Source of the DNA: Bacillota bacterium
GTDB taxonomy: Bacteria; Bacillota; Clostridia; Lachnospirales; Lachnospiraceae
Direction: 5' to 3'
Length of the DNA stretch: 45,599 nucleotides
Assembly: GCA_023413555.1 (NCBI GenBank)
Contig: JAEZPG010000066.1
Location: forward strand, 1-45,599
The first letter of the stretch is position 1; every line of letters begins with the position of its first letter. Positions 16,175 through 24,679 of the stretch are shown here, piece after piece. The position numbers and the translations under genes were made by a program. Under the pieces are notes generated by a model, which was not told the origin of the DNA, ran no database searches, and saw nothing but the letters and a program-made list of their open reading frames with translations.

Positions 16175-16291
16175 AAAATAAGGATAATAATTCCAAAAAA
16201 GGGATAGAGTAATGAGAAAGAAAATGATATAATTAAGTTAATTCAATATACAGATTATATTCAAGCATGTGAAGGGGAAAGGAGAGTCTAG

Positions 16292-16771
16292 ATGAATTTA
16301 CTATTGACAGCCTTTAAGGGAAATAACAATTCTTCAAAAATATTATTGGATTTAATCTCTTCCAAACGTGGAGTAGATGAGTTGTATTTGGAGAATGATT
16401 TTCATCACTGTGTATCCCAGTTGAATCGTCAACTAGACCTAAGGACTTATGATGTCATTTTTTCTTTTGAACAAAATCTGGATAGTGATAAAATTGTTAT
16501 AGCTACCACAGCCCAAGTGGATAGTAATACTTTTGTGACAGTGTATTCAGTCAACACATTGTACCAGTTTCTGAGGGACCGGAATTATAAAGTGGAATTG
16601 TCGAATACTGCAGGTACGCAACTACCTAATCATCTATATGCAGTAGGGCTAGATAGAATTGTAAGGGAGTCTTTGTCAACAAAGATGGTTTTATTACATA
16701 TTCCTAGTATTTCTGCTATCGATATTTTGAGCTTAGCGAAGGATTTATCTTATTATTTGAGTAATATATAA
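16292..16771 (+). CDS. Pyroglutamyl-peptidase-like protein lacking the catalytic Cys
   Basis: This 159-residue protein shares the scaffold of peptidase family C15 (pyroglutamyl-peptidase I, usually about 205-215 residues). The N-terminal LLLTAFKG corresponds to the family's LVTGFxPFG. SNTAGTQLPNHLYAVGL (about 104-120) corresponds to SxTAGxxVCNxxxYG, and VLLHIPSI (about 133-140) to the GFIHVP segment with the catalytic His. The nucleophile Cys is replaced by Pro (L-P-N-H instead of V-C-N-H). The catalytic Glu region (GRxxITxERVAIN) is also unrecognisable, so peptidase activity is unlikely and a binding or structural role is more plausible. AAAGGAG lies 7 bases before the ATG. It precedes the bactofilin gene but is separated from it by a promoter. 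Confidence 0.65.
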   Translation: MNLLLTAFKGNNNSSKILLDLISSKRGVDELYLENDFHHCVSQLNRQLDLRTYDVIFSFEQNLDSDKIVIATTAQVDSNTFVTVYSVNTLYQFLRDRNYKVELSNTAGTQLPNHLYAVGLDRIVRESLSTKMVLLHIPSISAIDILSLAKDLSYYLSNI

Positions 16772-16808
16772 GAAGAATACAAATAATTATTGTTTTTTCA
16801 AACTTATA

Positions 16809-16837
16809 TTGGAAAATATTATGTGTTGTGATAAAAT
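16809..16837 (+). promoter_or_regulatory. Promoter for the bactofilin gene
   Basis: TTGGAA (16809-16814), 17-base spacer, TAAAAT (16832-16837), about 70 bases before the start codon. Confidence 0.55.
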
Positions 16838-16907
16838 AAATATGTTATTGTGATTGTATCGGTAATTACCCTAAAGATGAAGGATAATAAATATAGGAGG
16901 AAAGTGT

Positions 16908-17927
16908 ATGGGGTTTTTTAAAGATTTTAAAGATGATCTGTCACAGGTGGTAAACGAGTTGCTTCCGGATGATGTGTTTTCCGATCGTGATGAGGAACTT
17001 CTTTTTAAGGATGATGAGGTAGTGGATACCTTAGATGACTTAGATTTGCAGAAAGAAACTCTGGATATGCAGGTGTATGCCATAGACCATGACAGAGCAG
17101 ATAAGATTGATGCCAATGTAGAGGCTTTCTTACAGAAGGTGAAAGCGCTAGATGAAGGTAAGAATCTTGATGACGACATGGATTTTAAGTTAGATTATGA
17201 GATGGAATCAGAGGATGAGCTACTTTTTGCCGATGCAGTGGATAGTGCTATGGACGCTGCCAAAGAGGAAGATTATTTCGTTAATGGCACGGAATCCGAA
17301 ATAGCCTCAGAAGATGATTTAAATCTTACTGATGATATTGATGAAATAGAGGTAAATAATATGATAAGTTCTATAGATAATGAGGAGGACGAAATGATTA
17401 CAGAGATAGCGAATGAAAAAGAACAAGTTAATGATGTGGTTGGTCTTCAGGAAGTAAAAGAAGATAAAACAGTTAGCGTCACTGATGTAACAGTTATTGG
17501 AAAGAATACTGTAATTAACGGAAGTATTACTTCTGGTGGTGGTCTTGAAGTATATGGTAAGGTAGAAGGCGACATTGAATGTGGTGGCAAGCTAATTATT
17601 AATGGTGTTGTGAAAGGCAATTCTAAAGCCCAGGAAGTTTTTGTTAATGCAAAACGTTTGGAAGGCAATGTGGAAAGTACTGGAAACATTAAAGTGGGAC
17701 AAGGTACTGTAATTATTGGTGATATCAATGCAAGTGCAGGTGTTATTGCTGGAGCAATTAAGGGCCAGATTGATGTGAATGGAGCTGTTGTATTGGATAC
17801 TACCGCTATCGTAAAAGGAAATATTAAAGCAAAATCTGTACAGATCAATAATGGAGCTGTGGTAGACGGTTATTGTTCTTTGGTTTATGCAGATGTTAAT
17901 CTGGAAAATATTTTTGATGAAGAGTAA
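16908..17927 (+). CDS. Bactofilin-domain cytoskeletal protein with acidic N-terminal extension
   Basis: The protein has 339 residues. The C-terminal bactofilin domain (about 192-328) is a right-handed beta-helix built of short repeats. It begins VTVIGKNTVINGSI and runs through EVYGKVEGDI, LIINGVVKGN, KVGQGTVIIGDI, IAGAIKGQIDV and KGNIKAKSVQI; the regular V/I-x-G-x-I spacing is diagnostic. Bactofilins polymerise without nucleotide at the membrane and position cell-shape or envelope enzymes. The first 190 residues are unusual: very acidic (Asp/Glu-rich), without helices long enough to span a membrane, and with a short amphipathic FFKDFKDDL start that might touch the membrane. Most bactofilins have tails of only tens of residues. 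AGGAGG precedes the ATG, and a terminator follows. Confidence 0.9.
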   Translation: MGFFKDFKDDLSQVVNELLPDDVFSDRDEELLFKDDEVVDTLDDLDLQKETLDMQVYAIDHDRADKIDANVEAFLQKVKALDEGKNLDDDMDFKLDYEMESEDELLFADAVDSAMDAAKEEDYFVNGTESEIASEDDLNLTDDIDEIEVNNMISSIDNEEDEMITEIANEKEQVNDVVGLQEVKEDKTVSVTDVTVIGKNTVINGSITSGGGLEVYGKVEGDIECGGKLIINGVVKGNSKAQEVFVNAKRLEGNVESTGNIKVGQGTVIIGDINASAGVIAGAIKGQIDVNGAVVLDTTAIVKGNIKAKSVQINNGAVVDGYCSLVYADVNLENIFDEE

Positions 17928-17963
17928 TTTGTACATAATATAATTAAAGCATATTATTAAAGT

Positions 17964-17992
17964 GGCTTCCTATTTTAGGAAGCCTTTGTTGT
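17964..17992 (+). terminator. Terminator after the bactofilin gene
   Basis: GGCTTCCTA (17964-17972) pairs with TAGGAAGCC (17976-17984) around TTT, followed by TTTGTTG. Confidence 0.8.
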
Positions 17993-18042
17993 ATGGGAAT
18001 TATAAAACTAACCTAGCAAAAACAAAGAGATGGCCATTGGCC

Positions 18043-18061
18043 TCGTATTTAAGAAATACGA
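18043..18061 (+). repeat. Perfect inverted repeat upstream of the 18139 gene
   Basis: TCGTATTT (18043-18050), AAG loop, AAATACGA (18054-18061). It is flanked by GGCC at 18041 and a GCCCCC-TTTT run, so it may be a second weak terminator or a hairpin before the next promoter. Confidence 0.45.
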
Positions 18062-18138
18062 CAGCCCCCTTTTCTTAACTAAGAATATATGGTACAATAG
18101 GAAAAGCTTTGGAGAAATGGAAAGAAAGGATGTTTTAG

Positions 18139-18795
18139 ATGGATAGAGATGGTAGTGCGATACCTAAATTATTAAGTCAAATACAGCGTAATGAGATTAT
18201 CACTACGATTAAATACACAAATGTTTCTTTTGGTACTTTAGGGTATTTTTATGATGTAAGAAGTCTTATGAGTGAGAAACTGTTAAACAACGAAGAAGGA
18301 TTTGATGCTCAGAACTTTACAGTGGGAAAAGAACAGGGAGTTGTTAAGAAGATTAGCAAAGCTCTGCTGGGTGATTCTCGTGTGATTAATTGTGTAGAGG
18401 AAACCTCTACAAAAGTGGAGAATCTGGATAAGTTTTTAAAGAACCTTACTGTGATAGGTAATGCGCTGGAGAATAAAGTGATACTTGGGCAGCCATTAAA
18501 TTGCCAGGTATATCTGGAGCTACCTCGTGGCAATCGACTTACCATTAAGAATGCAAAATTGTCGGAAGGTACTGAATTTGTAGTACAAAATAAGTACAAT
18601 ATATATAATACAGAGGGCTTTATTCTAGCTTTTGTGACAGATGAATGGAAATTGTCCATAGTGCCTGAAGCAAAGGATGGAATGAAGGGATCTGGAGAAG
18701 TGTATCTATATGTGGCAGAAGGCAATATGGTTAGAAGATATCTGGCTACAAGCTTCTTTGATATAACTCCAATCCTAATGATGTATAAGGGCTAG
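18139..18795 (+). CDS. Hypothetical protein
   Basis: I do not recognise this 218-residue protein. It has no signal peptide or membrane helix and looks like a soluble cytoplasmic protein. The N-terminal part is mixed helix and strand (SQIQRNEIITTIKYTNVSFG). The middle is Lys/Asn-rich helix (about 65-112). The C-terminal half alternates short strands (QVYLELPRGNRLTIKNAKL, EVYLYVAEGN), suggesting a beta-sandwich. AAGGATG lies 6 bases before the ATG. It sits between the bactofilin gene and pyrH. The intervening terminator and hairpin suggest it is transcribed alone. No function is proposed. Confidence 0.65.
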   Translation: MDRDGSAIPKLLSQIQRNEIITTIKYTNVSFGTLGYFYDVRSLMSEKLLNNEEGFDAQNFTVGKEQGVVKKISKALLGDSRVINCVEETSTKVENLDKFLKNLTVIGNALENKVILGQPLNCQVYLELPRGNRLTIKNAKLSEGTEFVVQNKYNIYNTEGFILAFVTDEWKLSIVPEAKDGMKGSGEVYLYVAEGNMVRRYLATSFFDITPILMMYKG

Positions 18796-18945
18796 ATTCT
18801 AATTTTAGTTGAAAAACAGCTAGAATTATTATATAATTATATGCAAGTTATTTATCACAATATTTACTATTCTTAAAACAATGTGTACAAAAATAATATA
18901 TAGGATGAACAGTTCCATACTAGTATAGAAAGGCATGAGTAAACC

Positions 18946-19650
18946 GTGGAGGATTATAAGAGAGTATTTCTTAAGTTAAGTGGAGAAGCATTAGCAGGTG
19001 AAAAAAAGACAGGATTTGATGAGGAAACTTGTCTTAAGGTTGCCAAACAAGTAAGAGAATTAGTGAATCGTGGAGTTCAGGTTGGCATTGTAATCGGTGG
19101 TGGTAACTTCTGGAGAGGAAGAACCAGTGAAACTATTGATAGAACCAAGGCTGATCAGATAGGTATGCTGGCTACGGTTATGAATTGTATCTATGTCTCT
19201 GAGATATTTAGACATGTAGGTATGAAGACGCAAATTTTAACACCTTTTGAATGCGGATCCATGACCAAGCTGTTCTCTAAGGACAGAGCAAATAAATATT
19301 TTGATAAAGGTATGGTTGTATTCTTTGCAGGTGGTACCGGACATCCTTATTTTTCAACAGATACCGGTATTGTGTTAAGAGCCATAGAGATGGACGCTGA
19401 TGTTATTCTTTGCGCGAAAGCAATTGACGGCGTATATGATAGTGATCCTAAGAAGAATAAGGATGCTGTTAAGTATGATGAAGTATCTTTTGAAGAGGTG
19501 ATTGAGAAGAAGCTTGCGGTGATTGATTTGACTGCATCTATTATGTGTCTTGAGAATAAGATGCCTCTTTTGGTATTTGGATTGAATGAAGAAGATAGTA
19601 TTGTGAATACTGTTTCTGGCAAATTTACTGGAACAAGAGTAACAGTATAA
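18946..19650 (+). CDS. pyrH: UMP kinase
   Basis: PyrH phosphorylates UMP to UDP with ATP, the committed step towards UTP and CTP. Unlike eukaryotic UMP/CMP kinases it belongs to the amino-acid-kinase fold and is a hexamer regulated by GTP and UTP. This 234-residue protein has the expected RVFLKLSGEAL start, VGIVIGGGNFWRGR (about 47-60), FFAGGTGHPYFSTDT (about 125-140) and the late AIDGVYDSDPK segment. The start codon is GTG at 18946, the only in-frame start after a stop at 18940. Its Shine-Dalgarno (AAAGG) is 13 bases upstream, which is far. The gene begins the core run of recycling, lipid and isoprenoid genes, and frr follows by 44 bases, the usual pairing in bacteria. Confidence 0.96.
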   Translation: MEDYKRVFLKLSGEALAGEKKTGFDEETCLKVAKQVRELVNRGVQVGIVIGGGNFWRGRTSETIDRTKADQIGMLATVMNCIYVSEIFRHVGMKTQILTPFECGSMTKLFSKDRANKYFDKGMVVFFAGGTGHPYFSTDTGIVLRAIEMDADVILCAKAIDGVYDSDPKKNKDAVKYDEVSFEEVIEKKLAVIDLTASIMCLENKMPLLVFGLNEEDSIVNTVSGKFTGTRVTV

Positions 19651-19694
19651 TATTACAAAAGGTTTATGGAAGATTATAAATAGGAGGGTTCAAA

Positions 19695-20249
19695 ATGGAT
19701 TCAAGAATCGAGCAATATGAAGTAAAGATGAATAAAACTGTTGATGCACTTAAGGAGGAGTATGTATCCATCCGAGCTGGACGAGCTAATCCACATATTC
19801 TGGATAAGATTCGTGTAGATTATTATGGACAACCATCTACGTTACAATCTGTAGCCAATGTATCCGTTCCAGAACCTAGAGTCATTATGATTCAACCATG
19901 GGAGAGTAGCTTAATTAAAGAAATTGAGAAGGCTATTTTAGCTTCTGATGTAGGAATTACTCCATCCAATGATGGTAAGACAATTCGACTTGTATTTCCT
20001 GAGTTAACCGAGGAAAGACGTAAGGAACTAGTAAAGGATGTTAAGAAGAAAGCCGAGAATGCGAAAGTTGCTATTCGTAATATTCGAAGAGATGCTAATG
20101 ATTCATTTAAAAAGATGAATAAGTCTAGTGAGGTTACTGAGGACGAATTGAAGACTTTAGAAGATAAAATTCAAAAAGCTACAGATAAGTTTGTTGCTGA
20201 GATTGACAAGACTATGGAAGCAAAATCAAAGGAAATCTTAACAGTATAA
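19695..20249 (+). CDS. frr: Ribosome recycling factor
   Basis: This 184-residue factor splits the post-termination 70S ribosome together with EF-G so that subunits can be reused. The length is normal (about 185). The sequence is canonical: an N-terminal helix with KMNKTVDALKEEY, the hinge SIRAGRANPHILDKI (about 26-40), the beta domain with VSVPEPRVIMIQPWE, and the long C-terminal helices with RRDANDSFKK. AGGAGG precedes the ATG. The pyrH-frr pair is conserved across bacteria. Confidence 0.98.
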   Translation: MDSRIEQYEVKMNKTVDALKEEYVSIRAGRANPHILDKIRVDYYGQPSTLQSVANVSVPEPRVIMIQPWESSLIKEIEKAILASDVGITPSNDGKTIRLVFPELTEERRKELVKDVKKKAENAKVAIRNIRRDANDSFKKMNKSSEVTEDELKTLEDKIQKATDKFVAEIDKTMEAKSKEILTV

Positions 20250-20264
20250 GCTTTCTGACCATAG

Positions 20265-20298
20265 GGGCGTATTTTGTAAAGCAAAATACGTCCTTTAG
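20265..20298 (+). terminator. Weak hairpin terminator after frr
   Basis: GGGCGTATTTTG (20265-20276) pairs with CAAAATACGTCC (20282-20293) around TAAAG. Only TTTAGTTG follows, so termination is probably partial and the downstream genes may still be read through. Confidence 0.5.
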
Positions 20299-20355
20299 TT
20301 GTGTGAGCGGAGAGTTCTGTAGTTAAAATCCTTTTTCAAATATAGGAGGTTTGCA

Positions 20356-21081
20356 ATGAGTGGTAGAAATGGTGACGAAAAGTTAAGAGTGCCAAGGCAT
20401 GTTGCCATTATTTTAGATGGAAATGGGCGGTGGGCAAAAAAAAGATTTATGCCTAGAAATTATGGTCATGCCCAAGGTAGTAAGAATGTGGAACGTATCT
20501 GTGAGGAAGCTTACAATATGGGAATTGAGTATCTAACGGTCTACGCTTTTTCTACTGAAAACTGGGGAAGACCTCAGTCAGAGATAGATGCTTTAATGAA
20601 ACTTCTTCGTAACTATATGAAGGATTGTGTTAAGACGACGACTAAGAATAATATGCGTGTTCGAGTGCTTGGTAATATTGATGGGCTAGATGAAGACTTA
20701 AGAACAAGCATCCGTGATTTAGAACGTATCTCCGCATCCAATACAGGACTTAATTTCAATATTGCTTTAAATTATGGCAGTAGAGATGAGATTTTAAGAG
20801 GAATTAAGAGATTGCTTGTGGATTATGAAAAGAAATTAGTAAAGCAAGAGGATATAGATAGTGAGTTGTTTTCTGATTATCTCGACACGAAAGGTATTCC
20901 TGATCCTGATTTATTAATCCGAACCAGTGGAGAACAGAGATTGTCTAACTATCTGTTATGGCAACTTGCATATACAGAAATCTATTTTACTGATGTACTT
21001 TGGCCAGATTTTAATAAAAAGGAATTAATAAAGGCGATTGATTATTATAGTAGTAGGGATAGAAGATACGGTAAAATTTAG
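20356..21081 (+). CDS. uppS: Undecaprenyl diphosphate synthase (isoprenyl transferase)
   Basis: UppS condenses isopentenyl diphosphate onto farnesyl diphosphate with cis geometry, making the C55 carrier lipid for peptidoglycan and teichoic acid. This 241-residue protein has the catalytic Asp21 in AIILDGNGRWAKKR, NYGHAQGSKNVERI, VYAFSTENWGRP (about 62-74) and the diphosphate-binding LIRTSGEQRLSNYLLWQ near 195-212. All are diagnostic of cis-prenyltransferases. AGGAGG lies shortly before the ATG. The stop is 11 bases before cdsA. Confidence 0.97.
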   Translation: MSGRNGDEKLRVPRHVAIILDGNGRWAKKRFMPRNYGHAQGSKNVERICEEAYNMGIEYLTVYAFSTENWGRPQSEIDALMKLLRNYMKDCVKTTTKNNMRVRVLGNIDGLDEDLRTSIRDLERISASNTGLNFNIALNYGSRDEILRGIKRLLVDYEKKLVKQEDIDSELFSDYLDTKGIPDPDLLIRTSGEQRLSNYLLWQLAYTEIYFTDVLWPDFNKKELIKAIDYYSSRDRRYGKI

Positions 21082-21092
21082 GGGGAAACAGT

Positions 21093-21893
21093 ATGTTTAT
21101 TACACGCTTGATAAGTGGAATCATATTATTAGCCATTATGATCAGCACGGTTATAATTGGTGGAGATGTTTTATTTGCATTAGTGGTTCTGATTAGTCTA
21201 ATAGGTCTTATGGAATTATATCGTGTTATCAATATTCACAAGACTATATTAGCCTTAGGTGGATATCTTGCCACGATAGCTTTGGATTTTTCGATTCGTT
21301 TTCAGCACACAGATTATATGTTTTATACAATTGTTGTCTTGCTCTTGCTAGTAATGGCGATTTATGTTATCTTATATCCTAAATATAAATCAGACCAGAT
21401 TGCTATGACGATATTTGGATTTGTATATGTTTCTGTTATGCTGTCCTATTTGTATCAGCTTAGAATTCTGGAGAGTGGTGTATATTTAATCTGGTTGGCA
21501 TTCATTGGAGCCTGGGGTTCTGACACCTGTGCATACTGTGTAGGTATGTTGGTTGGAAAACACAAGCTTCCAAGCGAGTTAAGTCCTAAGAAATCTATTG
21601 AAGGATGTATTGGTGGTGTTGTTGGCGCAGCATTGATTGGATTCATCTATGCCACAATCTTTAAGAGCCATCTGACTACCATTGATCACCCACAGTTAAG
21701 TCTTGCAATTATTGGAGCTGTTTCCAGTATCCTTTCCCAAATTGGTGATTTGGCAGCTTCTGCAATTAAAAGAAATCATGGTATCAAGGATTATGGTAGA
21801 TTAATTCCAGGCCATGGAGGTATTTTAGATCGTTTTGATAGTATTATATTTACCGCTCCTATCGTTTATTTACTTTTAATGACTATTCTTTAA
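21093..21893 (+). CDS. cdsA: Phosphatidate cytidylyltransferase
   Basis: CdsA converts phosphatidic acid and CTP to CDP-diacylglycerol, the precursor of all glycerophospholipids. This 266-residue membrane protein has about eight hydrophobic helices. The signature of the family lies at the C-terminal end: LSPKKSIEGCIGG (about 168-180), then SQIGDLAASAIKRNHGIKDYGRLIPGHGGILDRFDS ending near 252, with the conserved S..KR..G.KD and PGHGG-DR residues. It is tightly linked to uppS. Confidence 0.96.
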   Translation: MFITRLISGIILLAIMISTVIIGGDVLFALVVLISLIGLMELYRVINIHKTILALGGYLATIALDFSIRFQHTDYMFYTIVVLLLLVMAIYVILYPKYKSDQIAMTIFGFVYVSVMLSYLYQLRILESGVYLIWLAFIGAWGSDTCAYCVGMLVGKHKLPSELSPKKSIEGCIGGVVGAALIGFIYATIFKSHLTTIDHPQLSLAIIGAVSSILSQIGDLAASAIKRNHGIKDYGRLIPGHGGILDRFDSIIFTAPIVYLLLMTIL

Positions 21894-22040
21894 GGAATGG
21901 TCTTGGCAATGGTTTGCTTTATTGGAAGAAAAGCCTTGGTGGACTGTAGAGCGTCTTTAGATGTATTATGTCAGAAAGTTTAGAGCCGCTACAGCAAAAA
22001 TTTTAAGGCATACTTGATTAATAGTTAGGAAGTTAGGAAT

Positions 22041-23195
22041 ATGAAAAAGATAGTTTTACTTGGGTCTACCGGTTCTATTGGAACTCAGACTTTGGATATT
22101 GTCCGGTATAATAAAGATATACGTGTAACTGCAATGGCAGTTGGAAGTAATATTACAAAGCTAAAAGAGCAAATTGAAGAGTTCTTGCCTGAAATAGTTT
22201 GTGTATATGACCATGAGAAAGCGAAAGATTTGAGAGACCAGCTTGGTCATATACCTGTTAAGGTAGTATCTGGAATGGAAGGTCTGATTGAATGTGCTAC
22301 CATAAAGGAGGCTGAGATCGTTGTAACTGCTATGGTAGGGATGATAGGTATTCTACCTACTATTGAAGCAATTAAGTCTGGCAAGGATATTGCTCTTGCT
22401 AATAAGGAGACTTTAGTAACTGCCGGTCACATTATTATGCCATTGGCAAAAGAAATGGGTGTGTCTATTCTACCAGTGGATAGTGAGCATTCTGCAATAT
22501 TTCAGTGTCTCCATGGAGAAAATAGAGACCAGATAAGCAAGATTATTCTTACTGCCTCTGGAGGTCCATTCCGTGGAAGAAAAAAAGAAGAATTAGAGCA
22601 TATTCAGGTAGAGGATGCCCTAAAGCATCCCAACTGGTCTATGGGGCAAAAAATCACCATAGATTCTTCTACCATGGTGAATAAAGGATTGGAAGTTATG
22701 GAGGCCAAATGGCTTTTTGGTGTAAATCTAAATCAGATAGAAGTAGTCGTGCAGCCTCAAAGTGTTATCCACTCCATGGTTGAATTTGCAGATGGAGCAG
22801 TAATGGCGCAACTTGGGACACCTGATATGAGATTGCCAATACAATATTCACTGTATTATCCCGAAAGGAAGATGCTTCCCGGAAAAAGGCTTAATTTCTA
22901 TGAACTGGGTGATCTTACCTTTGAAGCACCGGATTTGGAGAACTTTCCGGCGCTCAAGCTGGCTTATGAAGCCGGGTATCAGGGTGGGAGTGTACCAACC
23001 GTATTTAATGCGGCTAATGAAAGAGCAGTGGCAATGTTTTTGAAACGTCAGATTGGATATCTGGACATTGTTAGAATTATTGAGAAGTCAATGAGATGCC
23101 TTGATATTGTGAAGGAACCTTCTTTGGAGGAAATTCTAAGTATTGAACAAGACACATATGATTTTATTGAGAGTTCTTGGAGGAGTAAGTGTTAA
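22041..23195 (+). CDS. dxr: 1-deoxy-D-xylulose 5-phosphate reductoisomerase
   Basis: Dxr catalyses the second step of the non-mevalonate (MEP) isoprenoid pathway, forming 2-C-methyl-D-erythritol 4-phosphate with NADPH; it is the fosmidomycin target. This 384-residue protein has the NADPH-binding LLGSTGSIGTQTLDIV start and LANKETLVTAG. Metal and substrate residues lie in ILPVDSEHSAIFQCL. LTASGGPFRGR is followed by a HPNWSMGQKITIDSSTMVNKG stretch ending near residue 219. Together with ispG downstream it supplies precursors used by UppS. The gap of 147 bases after cdsA holds no recognised signal. Confidence 0.97.
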   Translation: MKKIVLLGSTGSIGTQTLDIVRYNKDIRVTAMAVGSNITKLKEQIEEFLPEIVCVYDHEKAKDLRDQLGHIPVKVVSGMEGLIECATIKEAEIVVTAMVGMIGILPTIEAIKSGKDIALANKETLVTAGHIIMPLAKEMGVSILPVDSEHSAIFQCLHGENRDQISKIILTASGGPFRGRKKEELEHIQVEDALKHPNWSMGQKITIDSSTMVNKGLEVMEAKWLFGVNLNQIEVVVQPQSVIHSMVEFADGAVMAQLGTPDMRLPIQYSLYYPERKMLPGKRLNFYELGDLTFEAPDLENFPALKLAYEAGYQGGSVPTVFNAANERAVAMFLKRQIGYLDIVRIIEKSMRCLDIVKEPSLEEILSIEQDTYDFIESSWRSKC

Positions 23196-23219
23196 GACAG
23201 CAGGATTTAGGAGGGCTAG

Positions 23220-24524
23220 ATGAAGATAGTCATAGCGTTACTGGTATTTAGTATAATAGTTTTATTCCATGAATTAGGTCACTTTCTTCTAGCGAAGAAA
23301 AATGGAATTATGGTAAATGAGTTCTCACTTGGGATGGGACCGCGTTTACTCAGTTTTAAGAAAAAAGAAACAAGGTATTCTATAAAGTTATTTCCTATTG
23401 GTGGTTCCTGTATGATGCTTGGGGAGGATGAAGAAAACAAGGATCCCAGGGCTTTTAATAATAAAGGTGTCTGGGCCAGAGCCTCAGTAATAGCTGCAGG
23501 TCCAATTTTTAACTTTATATTGGCTTTTATATTGGCTATGTTTGTGATTGGGTTTACTGGAATTGATGATAACCCTAAGATAACTAATGTTACAGAAGGG
23601 TTTGCTGCGGAGCAGGCTGGGTTAAGAGAAGGTGATGTGATCACCAAGATCAATGGTTCGAAAATTGGCATCTCTCGTGATATTAGTGTGTATTTTCAGT
23701 TCCATCCGTTAAATGATGATTCTCCTATTGAAATTACATTTAAGAGAAATGGAGAAAGTCATACTGCCACCTTAACTCCAACAAGTTATGAAAAATTTCT
23801 TCTTGGTTTTGGCTATACGGCTGATGAGAATCCATGTGAATTATCATCTATCACCGAGGATGGGGTTTTTGAAAAAGCTGGTATTAAGTCAGGAGATATT
23901 CTTGTGGCGGTGAACGATCATGCCATAGCAACAGGTGCGGATCTTGCTCAGTATATGAATAAGTACCCTCTTAGTAATACGCCTGTAAAGGTTACCTATG
24001 AAAGAGATGGTAAGGAAAATACGGTTCAGGTAACACCAAAGTCAAGTGGCATGCAGTATACCCTTGGTTTGAGTTATAATCAAGATCGTTCCGGCATTGA
24101 AAAGAACCCTCTTCGTATTATTAGTGGCAGCTATAGAGAAGTAAAGTTCTGGATTAAGACTACGGTTGCCAGTGTTGGTCAATTGATTACCGGGCAAGTA
24201 TCAAAAGATGATATTAGTGGTCCAGTAGGAATTGTTAATATGATTGGAGACTCTTATGAGGCAGCCAAGGCTGTGGATATGAAGGCGGTCTTTATTCAAC
24301 TTGCTTATATTATAATCTTATTAAGTGCCAATTTGGGAGTGATGAATTTATTACCGTTCCCAGCTATTGATGGTGGACGTCTTGTGTTCTTACTCATAGA
24401 GGCAATTCGTGGTAAACCAATCTCTCCAGAAAAGGAAGGTTTAGTGCATTTTATCGGATTTGTATTATTGATGCTTCTAATGGTATTTGTTGTATATAAT
24501 GATCTAATTCATATATTTGGGTAA
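23220..24524 (+). CDS. rseP: Site-2 zinc metalloprotease RseP/RasP
   Basis: This 434-residue intramembrane protease cleaves transmembrane segments such as anti-sigma factors and leftover signal peptides. The zinc motif HELGH is at 17-21 in the first helix, and the third ligand lies in LLPFPAIDGGRL near residue 380. Two PDZ domains (about 113-190 and 195-282) sit between the helices; EGDVITKINGSKI and SGDILVAVNDHAI are their carboxylate-binding-type loops. Tandem PDZ domains resemble E. coli RseP, while many Firmicutes have one. It follows dxr by 24 bases with AGGAGG before the ATG, the conserved cdsA-dxr-rseP order. Confidence 0.95.
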   Translation: MKIVIALLVFSIIVLFHELGHFLLAKKNGIMVNEFSLGMGPRLLSFKKKETRYSIKLFPIGGSCMMLGEDEENKDPRAFNNKGVWARASVIAAGPIFNFILAFILAMFVIGFTGIDDNPKITNVTEGFAAEQAGLREGDVITKINGSKIGISRDISVYFQFHPLNDDSPIEITFKRNGESHTATLTPTSYEKFLLGFGYTADENPCELSSITEDGVFEKAGIKSGDILVAVNDHAIATGADLAQYMNKYPLSNTPVKVTYERDGKENTVQVTPKSSGMQYTLGLSYNQDRSGIEKNPLRIISGSYREVKFWIKTTVASVGQLITGQVSKDDISGPVGIVNMIGDSYEAAKAVDMKAVFIQLAYIIILLSANLGVMNLLPFPAIDGGRLVFLLIEAIRGKPISPEKEGLVHFIGFVLLMLLMVFVVYNDLIHIFG

Positions 24525-24532
24525 AAAATAGG

Positions 24533-24566
24533 CTGTCAACAGGCTGTGTCTGTTGGCAGTTTTTTG
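24533..24566 (+). terminator. Terminator after rseP
   Basis: CTGTCAACAG (24533-24542) pairs with CTGTTGGCAG (24550-24559), with one G-T pair, then TTTTTT. Confidence 0.85.
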
Positions 24567-24609
24567 TCTATCAATGAATGAGGGGACATAAGAAGTGGGT
24601 TAACATAAA

Positions 24610-24642
24610 TTCATTTTTAAATGAAAATGTGATATAATATTC
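24610..24642 (+). promoter_or_regulatory. ispG promoter region with an inverted repeat
   Basis: A perfect inverted repeat TTCATTT-TT-AAATGAA (24610-24625) lies over the expected -35, 17 bases before TATAAT (about 24634-24639). The -35 itself is weak (TTCATT). The overlap suggests a binding site, but no regulator is indicated. Confidence 0.45.
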
Positions 24643-24679
24643 AATGGTATAAGTAAAAGCCAGTAAAGGAGAGAAACTT

